A stretch of DNA of 64,000 nt, from the NCBI RefSeq assembly GCF_052060035.1, contig NZ_JBPOEA010000013.1, positions 1-64,000 of the forward strand. The letters run 5' to 3'. The translations under genes and the position numbers were made by a program. The notes below the pieces were generated by a model. It did not search any database. It was not told where the DNA came from and saw only the letters and a list, made by a program, of their open reading frames with translations. The stretch's first letter is position 1, and every line of letters starts with the position of its first letter. The DNA comes from Fodinibius sp052060035 (lineage in GTDB: Bacteria > Bacteroidota > Rhodothermia > Balneolales > Balneolaceae). Shown here in pieces: positions 18,611 to 27,802 of the stretch.

Positions 18611-20278
18611 TTACCTCAAATCCGAAATACGGTATCGGATGCTCATCTCTATGCCCAGGTGGTTTTTATCATTTTTATAGATGTAATCGTCATTGAGTTC
18701 TCTCCTGTACGTGAAGCCGATTTCGGTTTCGAACTGCTTGTAGTGATAAAGTAGTGAAGCCCCGAATCTCATCTCTACGTTGTGCAGCCAATACTTATTG
18801 TTATTTGGATTTTGGATCTCCTCAGCAAACATGGCATCAGAGTTGTATAGGAAATCATTGTTTTGGGTAACCCGCTGGGTGAATATTGTAATCCTGCCTT
18901 TGTCAAAATAAAGTGAGCTTCCCAGGTACTGACTATTAGAGCTGGGTCCAATAGATGCACCCAGCAGTTGTCCGCGGTTGGTATAGCCTTGTTGGGAGCG
19001 ATGGTGAACATAAAAGCTGGGAAATCCTGAGCCGCGAATGGCACCTGTTTTACTGGCTTCAAGCTGAGTAAGTTCTGCATTGACGGACAAAATTTCAGTA
19101 TTACTCAAATCAAAGGTTTTCTGCAGTCCAATCGTATAGCCCCGGCTGTGTTCGGGCTCGGTAAAAAAGTCGCGCCAGTTCCAGCTGTGATCGGTACGGG
19201 CCCATTCTCCATAAATTTCGAGGCCGCTTTGGGGAAAAGTCCATTTGCCGAATAGGGATATAAGCTGGTCAGCCTGATCGTTGCCGCCCGTATTGGTATT
19301 GCTCGTGAAATTCACCTTAGTGAAGGCTTCAAAGATTTTGAACAAATCTCCAAACGGTATCCCTTCGGGAGGGATAGTTTCATAAAATATCCTGTTTATG
19401 CCCAGAGTTAAGCCCGGTGTGGGTTTGGGTGTAAAAGATAAATTTAGCCCTGAAATATAGCGCTCGTTGTTTTCGGTATTGTTATCAAAATAATCCGATT
19501 CAATCAATTTTCCCCAAAGCATTTTGGCTTCCAGGTTTCCAATGTAAATATCTTTCGGTTCGGAGGTGCCGATAAAAAAGTGTCGGAATCCCGGCGCGTT
19601 ACTGTCCATAAGAAGAGCATTTTGACGGGATGGTCCCCATCTCATCTGTTCGTTGGAAATGCCGGTGGCCCAGCCTCCATAATCGGCGCGGATATATGAT
19701 TCGCCCGGATCAAGAGTCCAAAACGGGTCATTACCAAATTGCTGAGGCCAGTCGATATTACCGAGTGGATAAGCAAATTCAGACCTGTTTGAACGAGTTG
19801 CATAAGGAGAAAGAACAAAGTTTCTATTTTGATTATATATAAGGCGTGGACGAACGGAAGCCGATAAAACGCCGTATCGTAGGTAAAGGCCGGCTGAAAA
19901 ATCGGTCGTGAAACCGCGCCCTTGCCAGACCGGACCGTCGTGCCATCCTCCCGGTTCCAGTGATTGCCAGTACGATCGAAGTTGGGGATCGTGAGGAGTG
20001 ATCTCCCAAGGACTATTTTTATTATTCGCCGAGAGGGAACTTTCCAAACCTTGCCAGGGATGCTGTTTTAAGCTGTCCAGTTGACCGAGCGAATTTGAAT
20101 TGGAAAGGCTTCCGTTAAGCTCTAAGGCTTTTAAATATTCTTTGTAAATATCATTTTCGGGAATGTGTTGAGCCTTCGATGTAGTGTGGGAAGAAACAGT
20201 GAGGATAAAAAGCATTACCAATCCACTAATAAGTTTAAGGATAGAATTAATGGAATAAGAATTGTCGGCAGAGTACAT
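18611..20278 (-). CDS. capsule-assembly Wzi-like outer-membrane beta-barrel
   Basis: 555 residues with an N-terminal membrane/signal segment (about 13-35, TTSKAQ), a short helical region, and a long barrel region with alternating aromatic strands ending in a C-terminal Arg-Tyr-Arg-Ile strand. The segment GGWATGISNEQMRWGPSRQN and the following DSNAPGF resemble the Wzi capsule-assembly family, which anchors capsule at the cell surface. No other capsule genes adjoin it, though a polysaccharide-type locus lies 2 kb away. Confidence 0.75.
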   Translation of the reverse strand: MYSADNSYSINSILKLISGLVMLFILTVSSHTTSKAQHIPENDIYKEYLKALELNGSLSNSNSLGQLDSLKQHPWQGLESSLSANNKNSPWEITPHDPQLRSYWQSLEPGGWHDGPVWQGRGFTTDFSAGLYLRYGVLSASVRPRLIYNQNRNFVLSPYATRSNRSEFAYPLGNIDWPQQFGNDPFWTLDPGESYIRADYGGWATGISNEQMRWGPSRQNALLMDSNAPGFRHFFIGTSEPKDIYIGNLEAKMLWGKLIESDYFDNNTENNERYISGLNLSFTPKPTPGLTLGINRIFYETIPPEGIPFGDLFKIFEAFTKVNFTSNTNTGGNDQADQLISLFGKWTFPQSGLEIYGEWARTDHSWNWRDFFTEPEHSRGYTIGLQKTFDLSNTEILSVNAELTQLEASKTGAIRGSGFPSFYVHHRSQQGYTNRGQLLGASIGPSSNSQYLGSSLYFDKGRITIFTQRVTQNNDFLYNSDAMFAEEIQNPNNNKYWLHNVEMRFGASLLYHYKQFETEIGFTYRRELNDDYIYKNDKNHLGIEMSIRYRISDLR

Positions 20279-20489
20279 GGGAGATTTATCAGATGATAAT
20301 TTTTAGAAATGTTCAATAGAATATTAAGGGGAGATTATTTGTTTTGTTCCTGAAGAGAGACAGTTTTTGAGATAGTATTATCAGAGGACGAAAAGGTTAA
20401 GTTTTTTATCCTCGACGTTGTGTTCTTACGATGCATTCCCTACATTCATTTTCTGAAACAGCACGAATTTTCGAATAAAAGACTTTCGT

Positions 20490-21038
20490 TTGGATTCTGT
20501 AAAAATCATGTCGGCCGAAGACTTAAATCGCACCTACCTGCGATTTGCCCATCAATTTTTAGAGCCGCACGACGATCCCAATCAGCTGGCCATCATTGGT
20601 ATGCAAACCCGCGGGGTGTATATGGGCAAGCGGATTTTGCAGCACATCGAAGACAAGTTTGCATACGATATTGATTTTGGGGTGCTCGACGTCACTTTTT
20701 ATAGGGATGATTTTCGAACAAAGCTCAAAATGCCACAGGTAAGAGTTACGGAAATCCCATTTGATTTGTATGACCGCGATGTGGTGCTGGTAGATGATGT
20801 GCTTTACACCGGACGAACGGTACGTTCTGCCATGGATGCGCTGATGGATTACGGTCGACCTCGGAGCATCAAGTTTTGCTGTATGGTGGATCGTGGGCAC
20901 CGCGAACTTCCGATTTGTGCCGATTATGTAGGTACGAAGCTCCCGACTCATGTGCAGGAAGAGGTGCGTGTTAAGGTTAAGGCGTTGGATGATGAAGATG
21001 CCGTGTATGTGATAGAAAATGCAGAGGAGGACAAATAA
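20490..21038 (+). CDS. pyrR: bifunctional pyr operon regulator / uracil phosphoribosyltransferase
   Basis: 182 residues from a TTG start. The PRPP-binding loop VVLVDDVLYTGRT is the PyrR signature. TTG at 20490 is preferred to ATG at 20508 because it supplies the short N-terminal strand (VKIM before SAEDLNRT) that Bacillus PyrR has before its equivalent helix; the ATG would lose it. PyrR senses UMP/UTP and can attenuate pyr transcripts in Firmicutes. The pyrB ATG directly abuts its stop. I could not identify a clear PyrR RNA-binding loop in 20279-20489. Confidence 0.92.
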   Translation: MDSVKIMSAEDLNRTYLRFAHQFLEPHDDPNQLAIIGMQTRGVYMGKRILQHIEDKFAYDIDFGVLDVTFYRDDFRTKLKMPQVRVTEIPFDLYDRDVVLVDDVLYTGRTVRSAMDALMDYGRPRSIKFCCMVDRGHRELPICADYVGTKLPTHVQEEVRVKVKALDDEDAVYVIENAEEDK

Positions 21039-22001
21039 ATGACTGAAGATATCGAACTGCAGGATTACGATCACGAATTTACGCACAAACATCTGCTGGG
21101 ACTTGCAGATTATTCCAAAGAAGATATTTTATTTGTGCTGGAGCAGGCCAAATATTTCCGTGAGATCCTGGATCGTCCTGTGCCCAAGGTGCCTACCCTT
21201 CGTGATAAGACTATTGTAAATTTGTTTTATGAGGATAGCACTCGAACGCGTCTTTCGTTTGAACTGGCCCAAAAGCGTATGGGCGCCGATGTTGTCAACT
21301 TTTCGAAGGGATCATCGAGCGTAAAAAAAGGAGAATCACTTAAAGATACCATCCGCAACATTAGTTCAATGAAAATTGATATGGTAGTGGCGCGTCACAA
21401 AAGTCCCGGCGTACCTCACTTTTTAACGCGATGTGTAGATGCGGCTATTATCAATGCCGGTGATGGTGCGCACGAACATCCTACGCAGGCACTGCTCGAC
21501 ATGTTTACCATGCGGCAGGTGTATTCCGACTTAAGGGATAAAAATATTGCCATTATTGGGGATATTGCTCATAGTCGTGTCGTACGATCCAATATAATTG
21601 GATTGTCAAAGTTGGGGGCTAACGTCACAGTTTGCGGGCCCAAAACAATGATGCCAGCTTATGTTCACGAGTTGGGAGCCAATGTATCCTACAATATCGA
21701 TGAAGTACTGGACTGGTGTGATATTGCGATGGCGCTTCGTATCCAATTGGAGCGACAGGAGGATGGTACTGAACTTTTTCCAAGCATTCGTGAATATCAC
21801 CAACTTTTTGGAATTACCATGAAACATCTCGAAAGATATCCTGACTTTACCATCATGCATCCCGGTCCGGTAAATCGCGGGGTAGAGATGGATAGCGAGG
21901 TGGCCGACAGTGAACGATCTATCATTTTAAGTCAGGTTACCAATGGGGTAGCGGTACGGATGGCTATTTTGTATCTACTGAGTGGCGGATCAAGAGTGTA
22001 G
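21039..22001 (+). CDS. pyrB: aspartate carbamoyltransferase catalytic subunit
   Basis: 320 residues. The carbamoyl-phosphate signature FYEDSTRTRLSFE, the HPTQALLD motif and the C-terminal HPGPVNRGVE segment are all present. The enzyme makes carbamoyl-aspartate, the first committed pyrimidine step, in the cytosol. It starts on the base after the pyrR stop, so the pair are coupled. No regulatory subunit pyrI is present. Confidence 0.97.
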   Translation: MTEDIELQDYDHEFTHKHLLGLADYSKEDILFVLEQAKYFREILDRPVPKVPTLRDKTIVNLFYEDSTRTRLSFELAQKRMGADVVNFSKGSSSVKKGESLKDTIRNISSMKIDMVVARHKSPGVPHFLTRCVDAAIINAGDGAHEHPTQALLDMFTMRQVYSDLRDKNIAIIGDIAHSRVVRSNIIGLSKLGANVTVCGPKTMMPAYVHELGANVSYNIDEVLDWCDIAMALRIQLERQEDGTELFPSIREYHQLFGITMKHLERYPDFTIMHPGPVNRGVEMDSEVADSERSIILSQVTNGVAVRMAILYLLSGGSRV

Positions 22002-22031
22002 TACAAGTTCATGTATGAGAGTAATATGTTT

Positions 22032-23438
22032 TTACTTCTTGAACCCTTTCCGAATCATTTTGCCCCAGCTTTTCTTGCCTTTTAAAAAGTCTATGAGTCC
22101 CTTGAACTGCCACCATGAATGGATTTGTCGATATCCGAGGTTTTCAAGGAAAGAGTAGAAACTCAAAATAGCTACATCCTTGAAGTTGCTGTAGGTTTTA
22201 AAAGCTATTTCTTCGGCCAGTACGGCAATCAGGGAGACAATCATCCCATAAATGATAGACACCGCCAAGAATAAAAAGATAAAGGTGAGATTATAAAGAG
22301 ACGGCATTGAAATAACCATAGCCAAGTAGGCGTAACTAAGGAGGTTTACAACAGGGCTAATAAGTTCAAAAAGTAAAAAGAATGGCATCACAAACATACC
22401 AATATGTTTATAAAAAGGATTAAAGAGCATATACTTGTGTCGCCACAGTGAATCGGCCAACCCGCGATGCCAGCGGTTACGCTGGTTCCGTAAGCTCTTG
22501 TAGTCAGTGGGTACTTCCGTCCAGCAGATGGGTTCCGGCAGGAATCGAATTTGGTAATCTTCGTTATTTCGCAAGTGATAACTGTGTAACCGAACAATCA
22601 GCTCAATATCTTCACCAACAGTATCGGTAAGGTAGCCGCCCACCTTGATCACCGCCCGACGATCAAAAATCCCAAAAGCACCTGAGACAATTAGCAGACT
22701 TTTAAAATAATCCCATCCTACGCGCCCAAATAAAAATGCCCGAATATATTCCACCGACTGTAAGCGAGCCCAGAAATTTTGTGGGACATGAATTTCTTTT
22801 ATCTCTCTATTTACCATTTTACAGCCGTTAATAACCCGGATGACACCACCTGCCGCGACAGTGTTTTTATGTTCTATAAATGTTTGGATGAGTTTCTTAA
22901 GTACATCTTGCTCAAGAATGGAATCGGCATCAATGGAGCATATTAAATCGGTTTCAGCTATGTTAATGCCGGCATTAAGGGCATCCGCTTTGCCCCCGTT
23001 TTCCTTATCTACTACCGTAAGCATGGGCATATCCGGCGACCGATAGGTGTTACGGATATTCTTGTGCTCAACTTGTTCTTCAAAGTAAATATCGGTTTTG
23101 ATCAAGTTAAAGTGATTAATAAGCTTTTGAAGCGTGTTATCGGTGCTTCCGTCGTTGATGACTATGATATGATATTCGGGATATTCCAGCTTGAGCAGCG
23201 ATTCCACCGACTCCACAATATTATCGGCTTCATTGTAGGCAGGTACGAGGATGCTGATAGATTTGAAAAGCTCAGTCTTAAAAAGAGCATCAGCCTCGAC
23301 AACACTGTGGTGCAGCAGTTGTTTGCGAACATAAATAAGTGCTCCAACGACTAATGCCAGGTAAACTGAATTAATTGTAAAGAAATAGCCTAAGATAAAT
23401 TGCTCTACAAGATTAAATAACGAAAAGCTGTCAAGCAT
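22032..23438 (-). CDS. processive GT2 glycosyltransferase, PgaC/hyaluronan-synthase type
   Basis: 468 residues. One N-terminal membrane helix (about 12-32) leads to a GT2 domain (about 55-330) with NDGSTDNT, CSIDADSIL (DxD), GEDIELIVRL (acceptor-site ED) and QRNRWHRG (QxxRW), the full set of processive beta-glycan synthases. Three or four C-terminal membrane helices follow. It would polymerise and export a polysaccharide through the inner membrane; the sugar is unknown. Its start overlaps the HEAT gene end by 8 bases. YaiO-type genes nearby echo the E. coli yaiO-yaiP pairing. Confidence 0.9.
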   Translation of the reverse strand: MLDSFSLFNLVEQFILGYFFTINSVYLALVVGALIYVRKQLLHHSVVEADALFKTELFKSISILVPAYNEADNIVESVESLLKLEYPEYHIIVINDGSTDNTLQKLINHFNLIKTDIYFEEQVEHKNIRNTYRSPDMPMLTVVDKENGGKADALNAGINIAETDLICSIDADSILEQDVLKKLIQTFIEHKNTVAAGGVIRVINGCKMVNREIKEIHVPQNFWARLQSVEYIRAFLFGRVGWDYFKSLLIVSGAFGIFDRRAVIKVGGYLTDTVGEDIELIVRLHSYHLRNNEDYQIRFLPEPICWTEVPTDYKSLRNQRNRWHRGLADSLWRHKYMLFNPFYKHIGMFVMPFFLLFELISPVVNLLSYAYLAMVISMPSLYNLTFIFLFLAVSIIYGMIVSLIAVLAEEIAFKTYSNFKDVAILSFYSFLENLGYRQIHSWWQFKGLIDFLKGKKSWGKMIRKGFKK

Positions 23439-24624
23439 AAGAATCGTTTAGTCGGTGGTTAAGAGCTATTTTTATGCCGGATGTAATGTCTAAAATTTTA
23501 TCTAAATATGAATCGAGCTGTTCGTTGGATTTGTTTTTATCAATTTGTGATAGTGATTGCAGTGTTTGTTTAACAAATGTGGTAAGCAAAGTAATACGAT
23601 CTCCATTTCCTGACATAAATTCATAGATGATCGCCTTGCGGATGGGGAATTCTACTTTAGATAAATGGTCCAGCAAAAAAGTTAGGTTTTCTGATCCGCC
23701 AAATGTGCTTAGCGTCTTAACAGCAGCCAGTCTGATGGGAATATTATTCCCTTTGGCACAATAGCTTCGGATAAGATCAGCAGCTTTAGTATGATACAAC
23801 TCTCCGAGCGCAATTATTAGCCCCCGAATAAGAGTGGCCTTTTCTGGACTAAAGTGCAGCCTCTTTAAATATTGATATAAAAACTCACTGCATTCATAAA
23901 ATTGTTGATATCCCATATACCGAACAATAATGTGCTTGGCATGAGGATCTATTTCTTTGAGTAGCAAGTCTTTTAGAGCCTCAGAAACATGTTCTCGATC
24001 TTCGGCTAAGCCCGAATCAAATATATGAAGCAGTTCTGCTACCATTAGTTCTGAAATATCAGTTCGTTTAAAAAATCGCAGTAAGGCATTCTTTCGAACA
24101 GTCCAGTCCCCAGCAGACTGAAGGGCTTTGGTAGCAGCAAATGCCAACTTTAAGTTTTTAGACTTGCTTATGGTAAGAAGCTTGGCCAATATCCGGCTGT
24201 CGATATTACCACTTTTTTGAAAATAGATGCAGGCATAAATTTTAGAATCTGTAGAAAGCTCAAATAGTTTTTTCTGGTAAAACGAATCAAAAACGGGATG
24301 CACAATAAGATCGCTAAGTCGTTTGCGTTCAGTGCCGTCCAGGATATCATCAAGCTCGTTAAGGAGTTTTATAAAAAAAGAATAATCCTTGGAGCGCTTG
24401 CTTATTTTTTTGATAATTTCGTCAGCACTTAGCTTCGGGCTGGATTGCTCGGAGTAATCCAGAAGGAGAGAAAAGAAATAATCCCGAAACTTTTGTTCAT
24501 ATCTATTCCAGTACTGTTGCTTTTTCCGGGTCCAAAAAGTATAGCCCAGAAGAAAAAGGAATAGAAACACCAAAAAGGCTGTTAGCCCGATAAGCGATTG
24601 TAAGGCAATGTTAAAATCAAACAT
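23431..24624 (-). CDS. membrane-anchored HEAT-repeat protein
   Basis: 397 residues with a single N-terminal membrane helix (about 9-30) and a cytosolic alpha-helical body with HEAT-like repeats. The clearest repeats are near 160-190 and 255-330, for example the IRLAAVKTLSTFG segment. No enzyme motif is seen. Its position between a response regulator and a GT2 synthase in a tight operon (15-base gap and 8-base overlap) suggests a scaffold for the synthase. Confidence 0.75.
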   Translation of the reverse strand: MFDFNIALQSLIGLTAFLVFLFLFLLGYTFWTRKKQQYWNRYEQKFRDYFFSLLLDYSEQSSPKLSADEIIKKISKRSKDYSFFIKLLNELDDILDGTERKRLSDLIVHPVFDSFYQKKLFELSTDSKIYACIYFQKSGNIDSRILAKLLTISKSKNLKLAFAATKALQSAGDWTVRKNALLRFFKRTDISELMVAELLHIFDSGLAEDREHVSEALKDLLLKEIDPHAKHIIVRYMGYQQFYECSEFLYQYLKRLHFSPEKATLIRGLIIALGELYHTKAADLIRSYCAKGNNIPIRLAAVKTLSTFGGSENLTFLLDHLSKVEFPIRKAIIYEFMSGNGDRITLLTTFVKQTLQSLSQIDKNKSNEQLDSYLDKILDITSGIKIALNHRLNDSYA

Positions 24625-24639
24625 GCCATAATATATACT

Positions 24640-25104
24640 CTAAGCGGCTTTTGTCAATAATTTTCGGATGCGGGCTGCAAACTCCTTGGGTTGAAAGGGC
24701 TTGGTAATATATTCATCTGCTGTAAGATCAAAGCCACGTTCAATATCTTCGGATCGAGATTTGGCAGAAACCAAAACTACTTTTGTCTGCTCAAACCTTT
24801 GATCTTTCCGAATTTCTTTAAGGATTTCGAATCCATTCATGCCGGGAAGCATTAAATCCAAAATAATCAGTTGCGGCACGTGTTTTTGGGCATACTCCAA
24901 GGCTTCAATCCCATTTGATTTGCTAACAACTTCAAAATCAAACTCTTTAGAGACGAGCCGATTAAGCAGTTTTCTGCTGAGTTCATCATCATCAACAATA
25001 AGAATTTCCTTTTTTGCTGTTGCTGATTTGTCACCACCCATCCCTTTATCTGCCGAATTTTTTGCAACTCCTGCCAGCTTGCGATAAGAATCCATTCTAT
25101 TCAT
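24640..25104 (-). CDS. single-domain response regulator (CheY-like) with N-terminal extension
   Basis: 154 residues. A roughly 32-residue polar N-terminal extension precedes one receiver domain. The acidic pocket DDD (38-40), the phospho-acceptor Asp83 in ILDLMLPGMNG, Ser113 and Lys135 in YITKPF are all in place. There is no output domain, so it probably acts by protein contact, most simply with the HEAT protein or GT2 synthase encoded next. A strong ribosome site AGGAGG lies before the ATG. No histidine kinase is adjacent. Confidence 0.92.
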   Translation of the reverse strand: MNRMDSYRKLAGVAKNSADKGMGGDKSATAKKEILIVDDDELSRKLLNRLVSKEFDFEVVSKSNGIEALEYAQKHVPQLIILDLMLPGMNGFEILKEIRKDQRFEQTKVVLVSAKSRSEDIERGFDLTADEYITKPFQPKEFAARIRKLLTKAA

Positions 25105-25294
25105 GACTGCCTCCTATTTTGCCGTTGATTTTTTATGGCAGTATATATCTATGCTGTTACTTGGAATGTAATAGTTTTCATTAAAAAATCTTAATAATTC
25201 TTTTGCATGTTGTATCTTAGGTGCTTTCGAAGTAGTTCGTTAAATTCGTTTGCCACATAACGAGTTGTTATCACCATTTGAAAAGTAACCCAAA

Positions 25295-27760
25295 ATGCCC
25301 GATACGACCTCTAACGATAATAATTTTTTTCCGCGGGAAATACTTAGTCTCTTTTTAGCTCTTTTTTCGGTGATGTTATTGGGGCGTAGTTATGAGGTTG
25401 TACTTGGAACGTGGAATTTTGGGAGCGAGTTTATCGGTCTTTCATATTTTTGGGCTTCAGTGGTCAGGGACTTCCAATTTAGTGTCTTATTGCTCCCTGT
25501 TTTACTGTTTTTTTTATTTGTGTTGGGAAAAGTTCAAAAACCCAAGGTTGCAAATCGGGTTACCGCTCATCTGATAGCTCTAACAGGGATCGTCAATATA
25601 TTGCTGATATCCTATTTTGGAGCAACACAGATGCCTTTGGGAGCAGAATTCTGGGCCTACTCATTGACGGAAATGACAAATACCGTTATTGCAGCAGAAC
25701 AGATGACAATAGTGAGTGTTGGTTTTGTTATAATCGCTTATCTGCTGATGTATTTGGTTATTTCAATAATACGGTCTGTGCAATTTTTTGAGGTGAGGAA
25801 GTCAAATTTAATGTTCAGTAGTCTGGCTGGGATCTTCAGCTTGTTTGTGGTTTCATTTTTTGTATCGGTAGATAATACTACCCCGGCGCAACAAGAAAAG
25901 AATGCTAACAAATTATCATATTTTTTTAGCCGGAGTTTAACTTCCATTGAATGGGGTGGGCAGGAAGAGTCAAGTTTTAATCCGGAAGAATACCCCCTCT
26001 TGGAGAAGACAAACTATGAGCAGGATGTGTTGGGGTCTTACTTTAAAGAGTTTGAAGAGCCTCCCAATATTGTATTTTTGTTAGTTGAAAGTCTGGGAGG
26101 AGAATTTATAGGCCCTTCGGGTCAATGGACGGGCTTTGCTCCATATTTGGATTCTCTTTCGCGCAAAGGATTATATTGGGAAAATGGACTCAGCCTTTCG
26201 GGACGCACTTTTGGGATGGTTCCTTCCCTGCTGGGATCGCTTCCTTTTGGTCGCCATGGTTTTATGGCTCTTGGCCCCGATTATCCGAGCCACCAATCGC
26301 TTATTAGTATGCTGGGTGACCGTGGATATTATACCGCCTTTTATAGTGGGTATGATACTTATTTCGACGGCCTCGACCTCTTTTTGGATTATCAGGGTAC
26401 TGATTATGTGTTAAATAAGCAGAAACTGGAAAGGATATTGCCGGCAGCCAAAAGTCAATCCAACTATTGGGGGGTGGATGACAAAACGATGCTGAATTTT
26501 TCTGCAGAATTACTGGATACGGCCAATACATATCCGCGACTGGAGATTTATCACACCTTGCAAAGTCATTCCCCATTTACGGTCCCCAACCCACAAAAAT
26601 ATGAGAAGGAATTCACTAATCGATTAGATCAGTTGGGTCTTGCCGAAAAGAAGAATCAATCCTATCAGAGGTATCAAAATGAGCTAACCACATTGTTATT
26701 TGCCGATCAGGCGGTCAAAGATTTTATGCAGTCGTATAAACAAAAGCCACAGTTTGAGAATACGATTTTTGTGATAACCGGTGATCACTGGCTTATTCCT
26801 GTTCCGCAAACGACAGCAATCTCGCGCTATCATGTGCCCATCATCATATATTCCCCGAAGTTGAAAAAGCCGGTACAATTCAAGTCGGTTAATACCCATG
26901 CCGAGATCATGCCCTCGCTTGTGGCCATGTTGGATCAACAAACAGATCTAAATATGCCGGAACAGGTTCACTGGATCGGCGGAATGATGGATACGACGAG
27001 AGCTTTCCAAAATGTACAGTCGGTTCCGTTTATGCGAAATAAAAATAGCATTTCGGATTATCTGGACGGGGAGTACTACCTTTTTGATGATGAACTTTAT
27101 ACGGTGAACAAAACCCTTTCGCTTAGTCGCAGTAATAATGCACAGAAAAAAAGGCAACTGCGCCAGAAGCTGGAGGCTTTTAAATCCATAAATAGCTTTG
27201 TGGTGCAAAACAATCGGTTATATCCCGAGGAACAGGCAAACCCATCAGAGAAATATGCCTTTTTATCTGAATACGATACGCTGTTTACAAAGCTGGATTC
27301 GTTGTCGTTAACGATTGACGAGCAGTTTCAAAGGGCGCGCCAACGGGCTTTTGATGGGGATTATGAAGTGGCGCGTGCTATTGCAAAGCGTATCCTGTTA
27401 CAGGAACCTGATTATCACGATGTGAGAATTTTGATCGGCCGAACAAATGCCTGGCAGGGAAACTATGAGCGGGCCGAAAAATATTTCAAGGAGGTGCTGG
27501 ATGAAGATGCAACCTACGAGGATGCATATAGCGCCTATGTTGATAATGAGCTTTGGCAGGGGGATTACGAGACGGCTTTACGGGTAATTAGTCAGGGACT
27601 CAAACATCATCCGCAAAACAAGGCATTTTTGGAACGAAAAATTAAGATTCTTGCTCAATTAGATAGACGAGGTCAGGCGAAAAAAACATTAGAAATGCTT
27701 CAAGATCTTGATCCGAACTATAATCAATTGCCAAATTTAAGAGAATATATCGGGGAATGA
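25295..27760 (+). CDS. LtaS-like sulfatase-fold membrane enzyme with C-terminal TPRs
   Basis: 821 residues: five membrane helices (about 10-205), an extracytoplasmic alkaline phosphatase superfamily domain (about 255-580) and a TPR block (about 670-815). The metal and nucleophile positions of LtaS-type phosphotransferases are visible: Glu265 in LVESLGG, Thr305 in SGRTFGM and Asp497-His498 in TGDHWL. Such enzymes move phosphoglycerol or phosphoethanolamine onto glycans or lipids. The TPR block resembles the one in the next gene, a YaiO barrel, which starts 43 bases later. It diverges from the RR-HEAT-GT2 operon. Confidence 0.87.
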   Translation: MPDTTSNDNNFFPREILSLFLALFSVMLLGRSYEVVLGTWNFGSEFIGLSYFWASVVRDFQFSVLLLPVLLFFLFVLGKVQKPKVANRVTAHLIALTGIVNILLISYFGATQMPLGAEFWAYSLTEMTNTVIAAEQMTIVSVGFVIIAYLLMYLVISIIRSVQFFEVRKSNLMFSSLAGIFSLFVVSFFVSVDNTTPAQQEKNANKLSYFFSRSLTSIEWGGQEESSFNPEEYPLLEKTNYEQDVLGSYFKEFEEPPNIVFLLVESLGGEFIGPSGQWTGFAPYLDSLSRKGLYWENGLSLSGRTFGMVPSLLGSLPFGRHGFMALGPDYPSHQSLISMLGDRGYYTAFYSGYDTYFDGLDLFLDYQGTDYVLNKQKLERILPAAKSQSNYWGVDDKTMLNFSAELLDTANTYPRLEIYHTLQSHSPFTVPNPQKYEKEFTNRLDQLGLAEKKNQSYQRYQNELTTLLFADQAVKDFMQSYKQKPQFENTIFVITGDHWLIPVPQTTAISRYHVPIIIYSPKLKKPVQFKSVNTHAEIMPSLVAMLDQQTDLNMPEQVHWIGGMMDTTRAFQNVQSVPFMRNKNSISDYLDGEYYLFDDELYTVNKTLSLSRSNNAQKKRQLRQKLEAFKSINSFVVQNNRLYPEEQANPSEKYAFLSEYDTLFTKLDSLSLTIDEQFQRARQRAFDGDYEVARAIAKRILLQEPDYHDVRILIGRTNAWQGNYERAEKYFKEVLDEDATYEDAYSAYVDNELWQGDYETALRVISQGLKHHPQNKAFLERKIKILAQLDRRGQAKKTLEMLQDLDPNYNQLPNLREYIGE

Positions 27761-27802
27761 TATTTTACCTCGCAGCGACGGCAAATTAATTGAATCGATG
27801 TT

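Noticed and set aside
20279..20489. PyrR-binding attenuator before pyrR
   Set aside because: GAGGA...TCCTC repeats exist near 20390-20415, but the conserved PyrR loop sequence and a terminator hairpin are missing.
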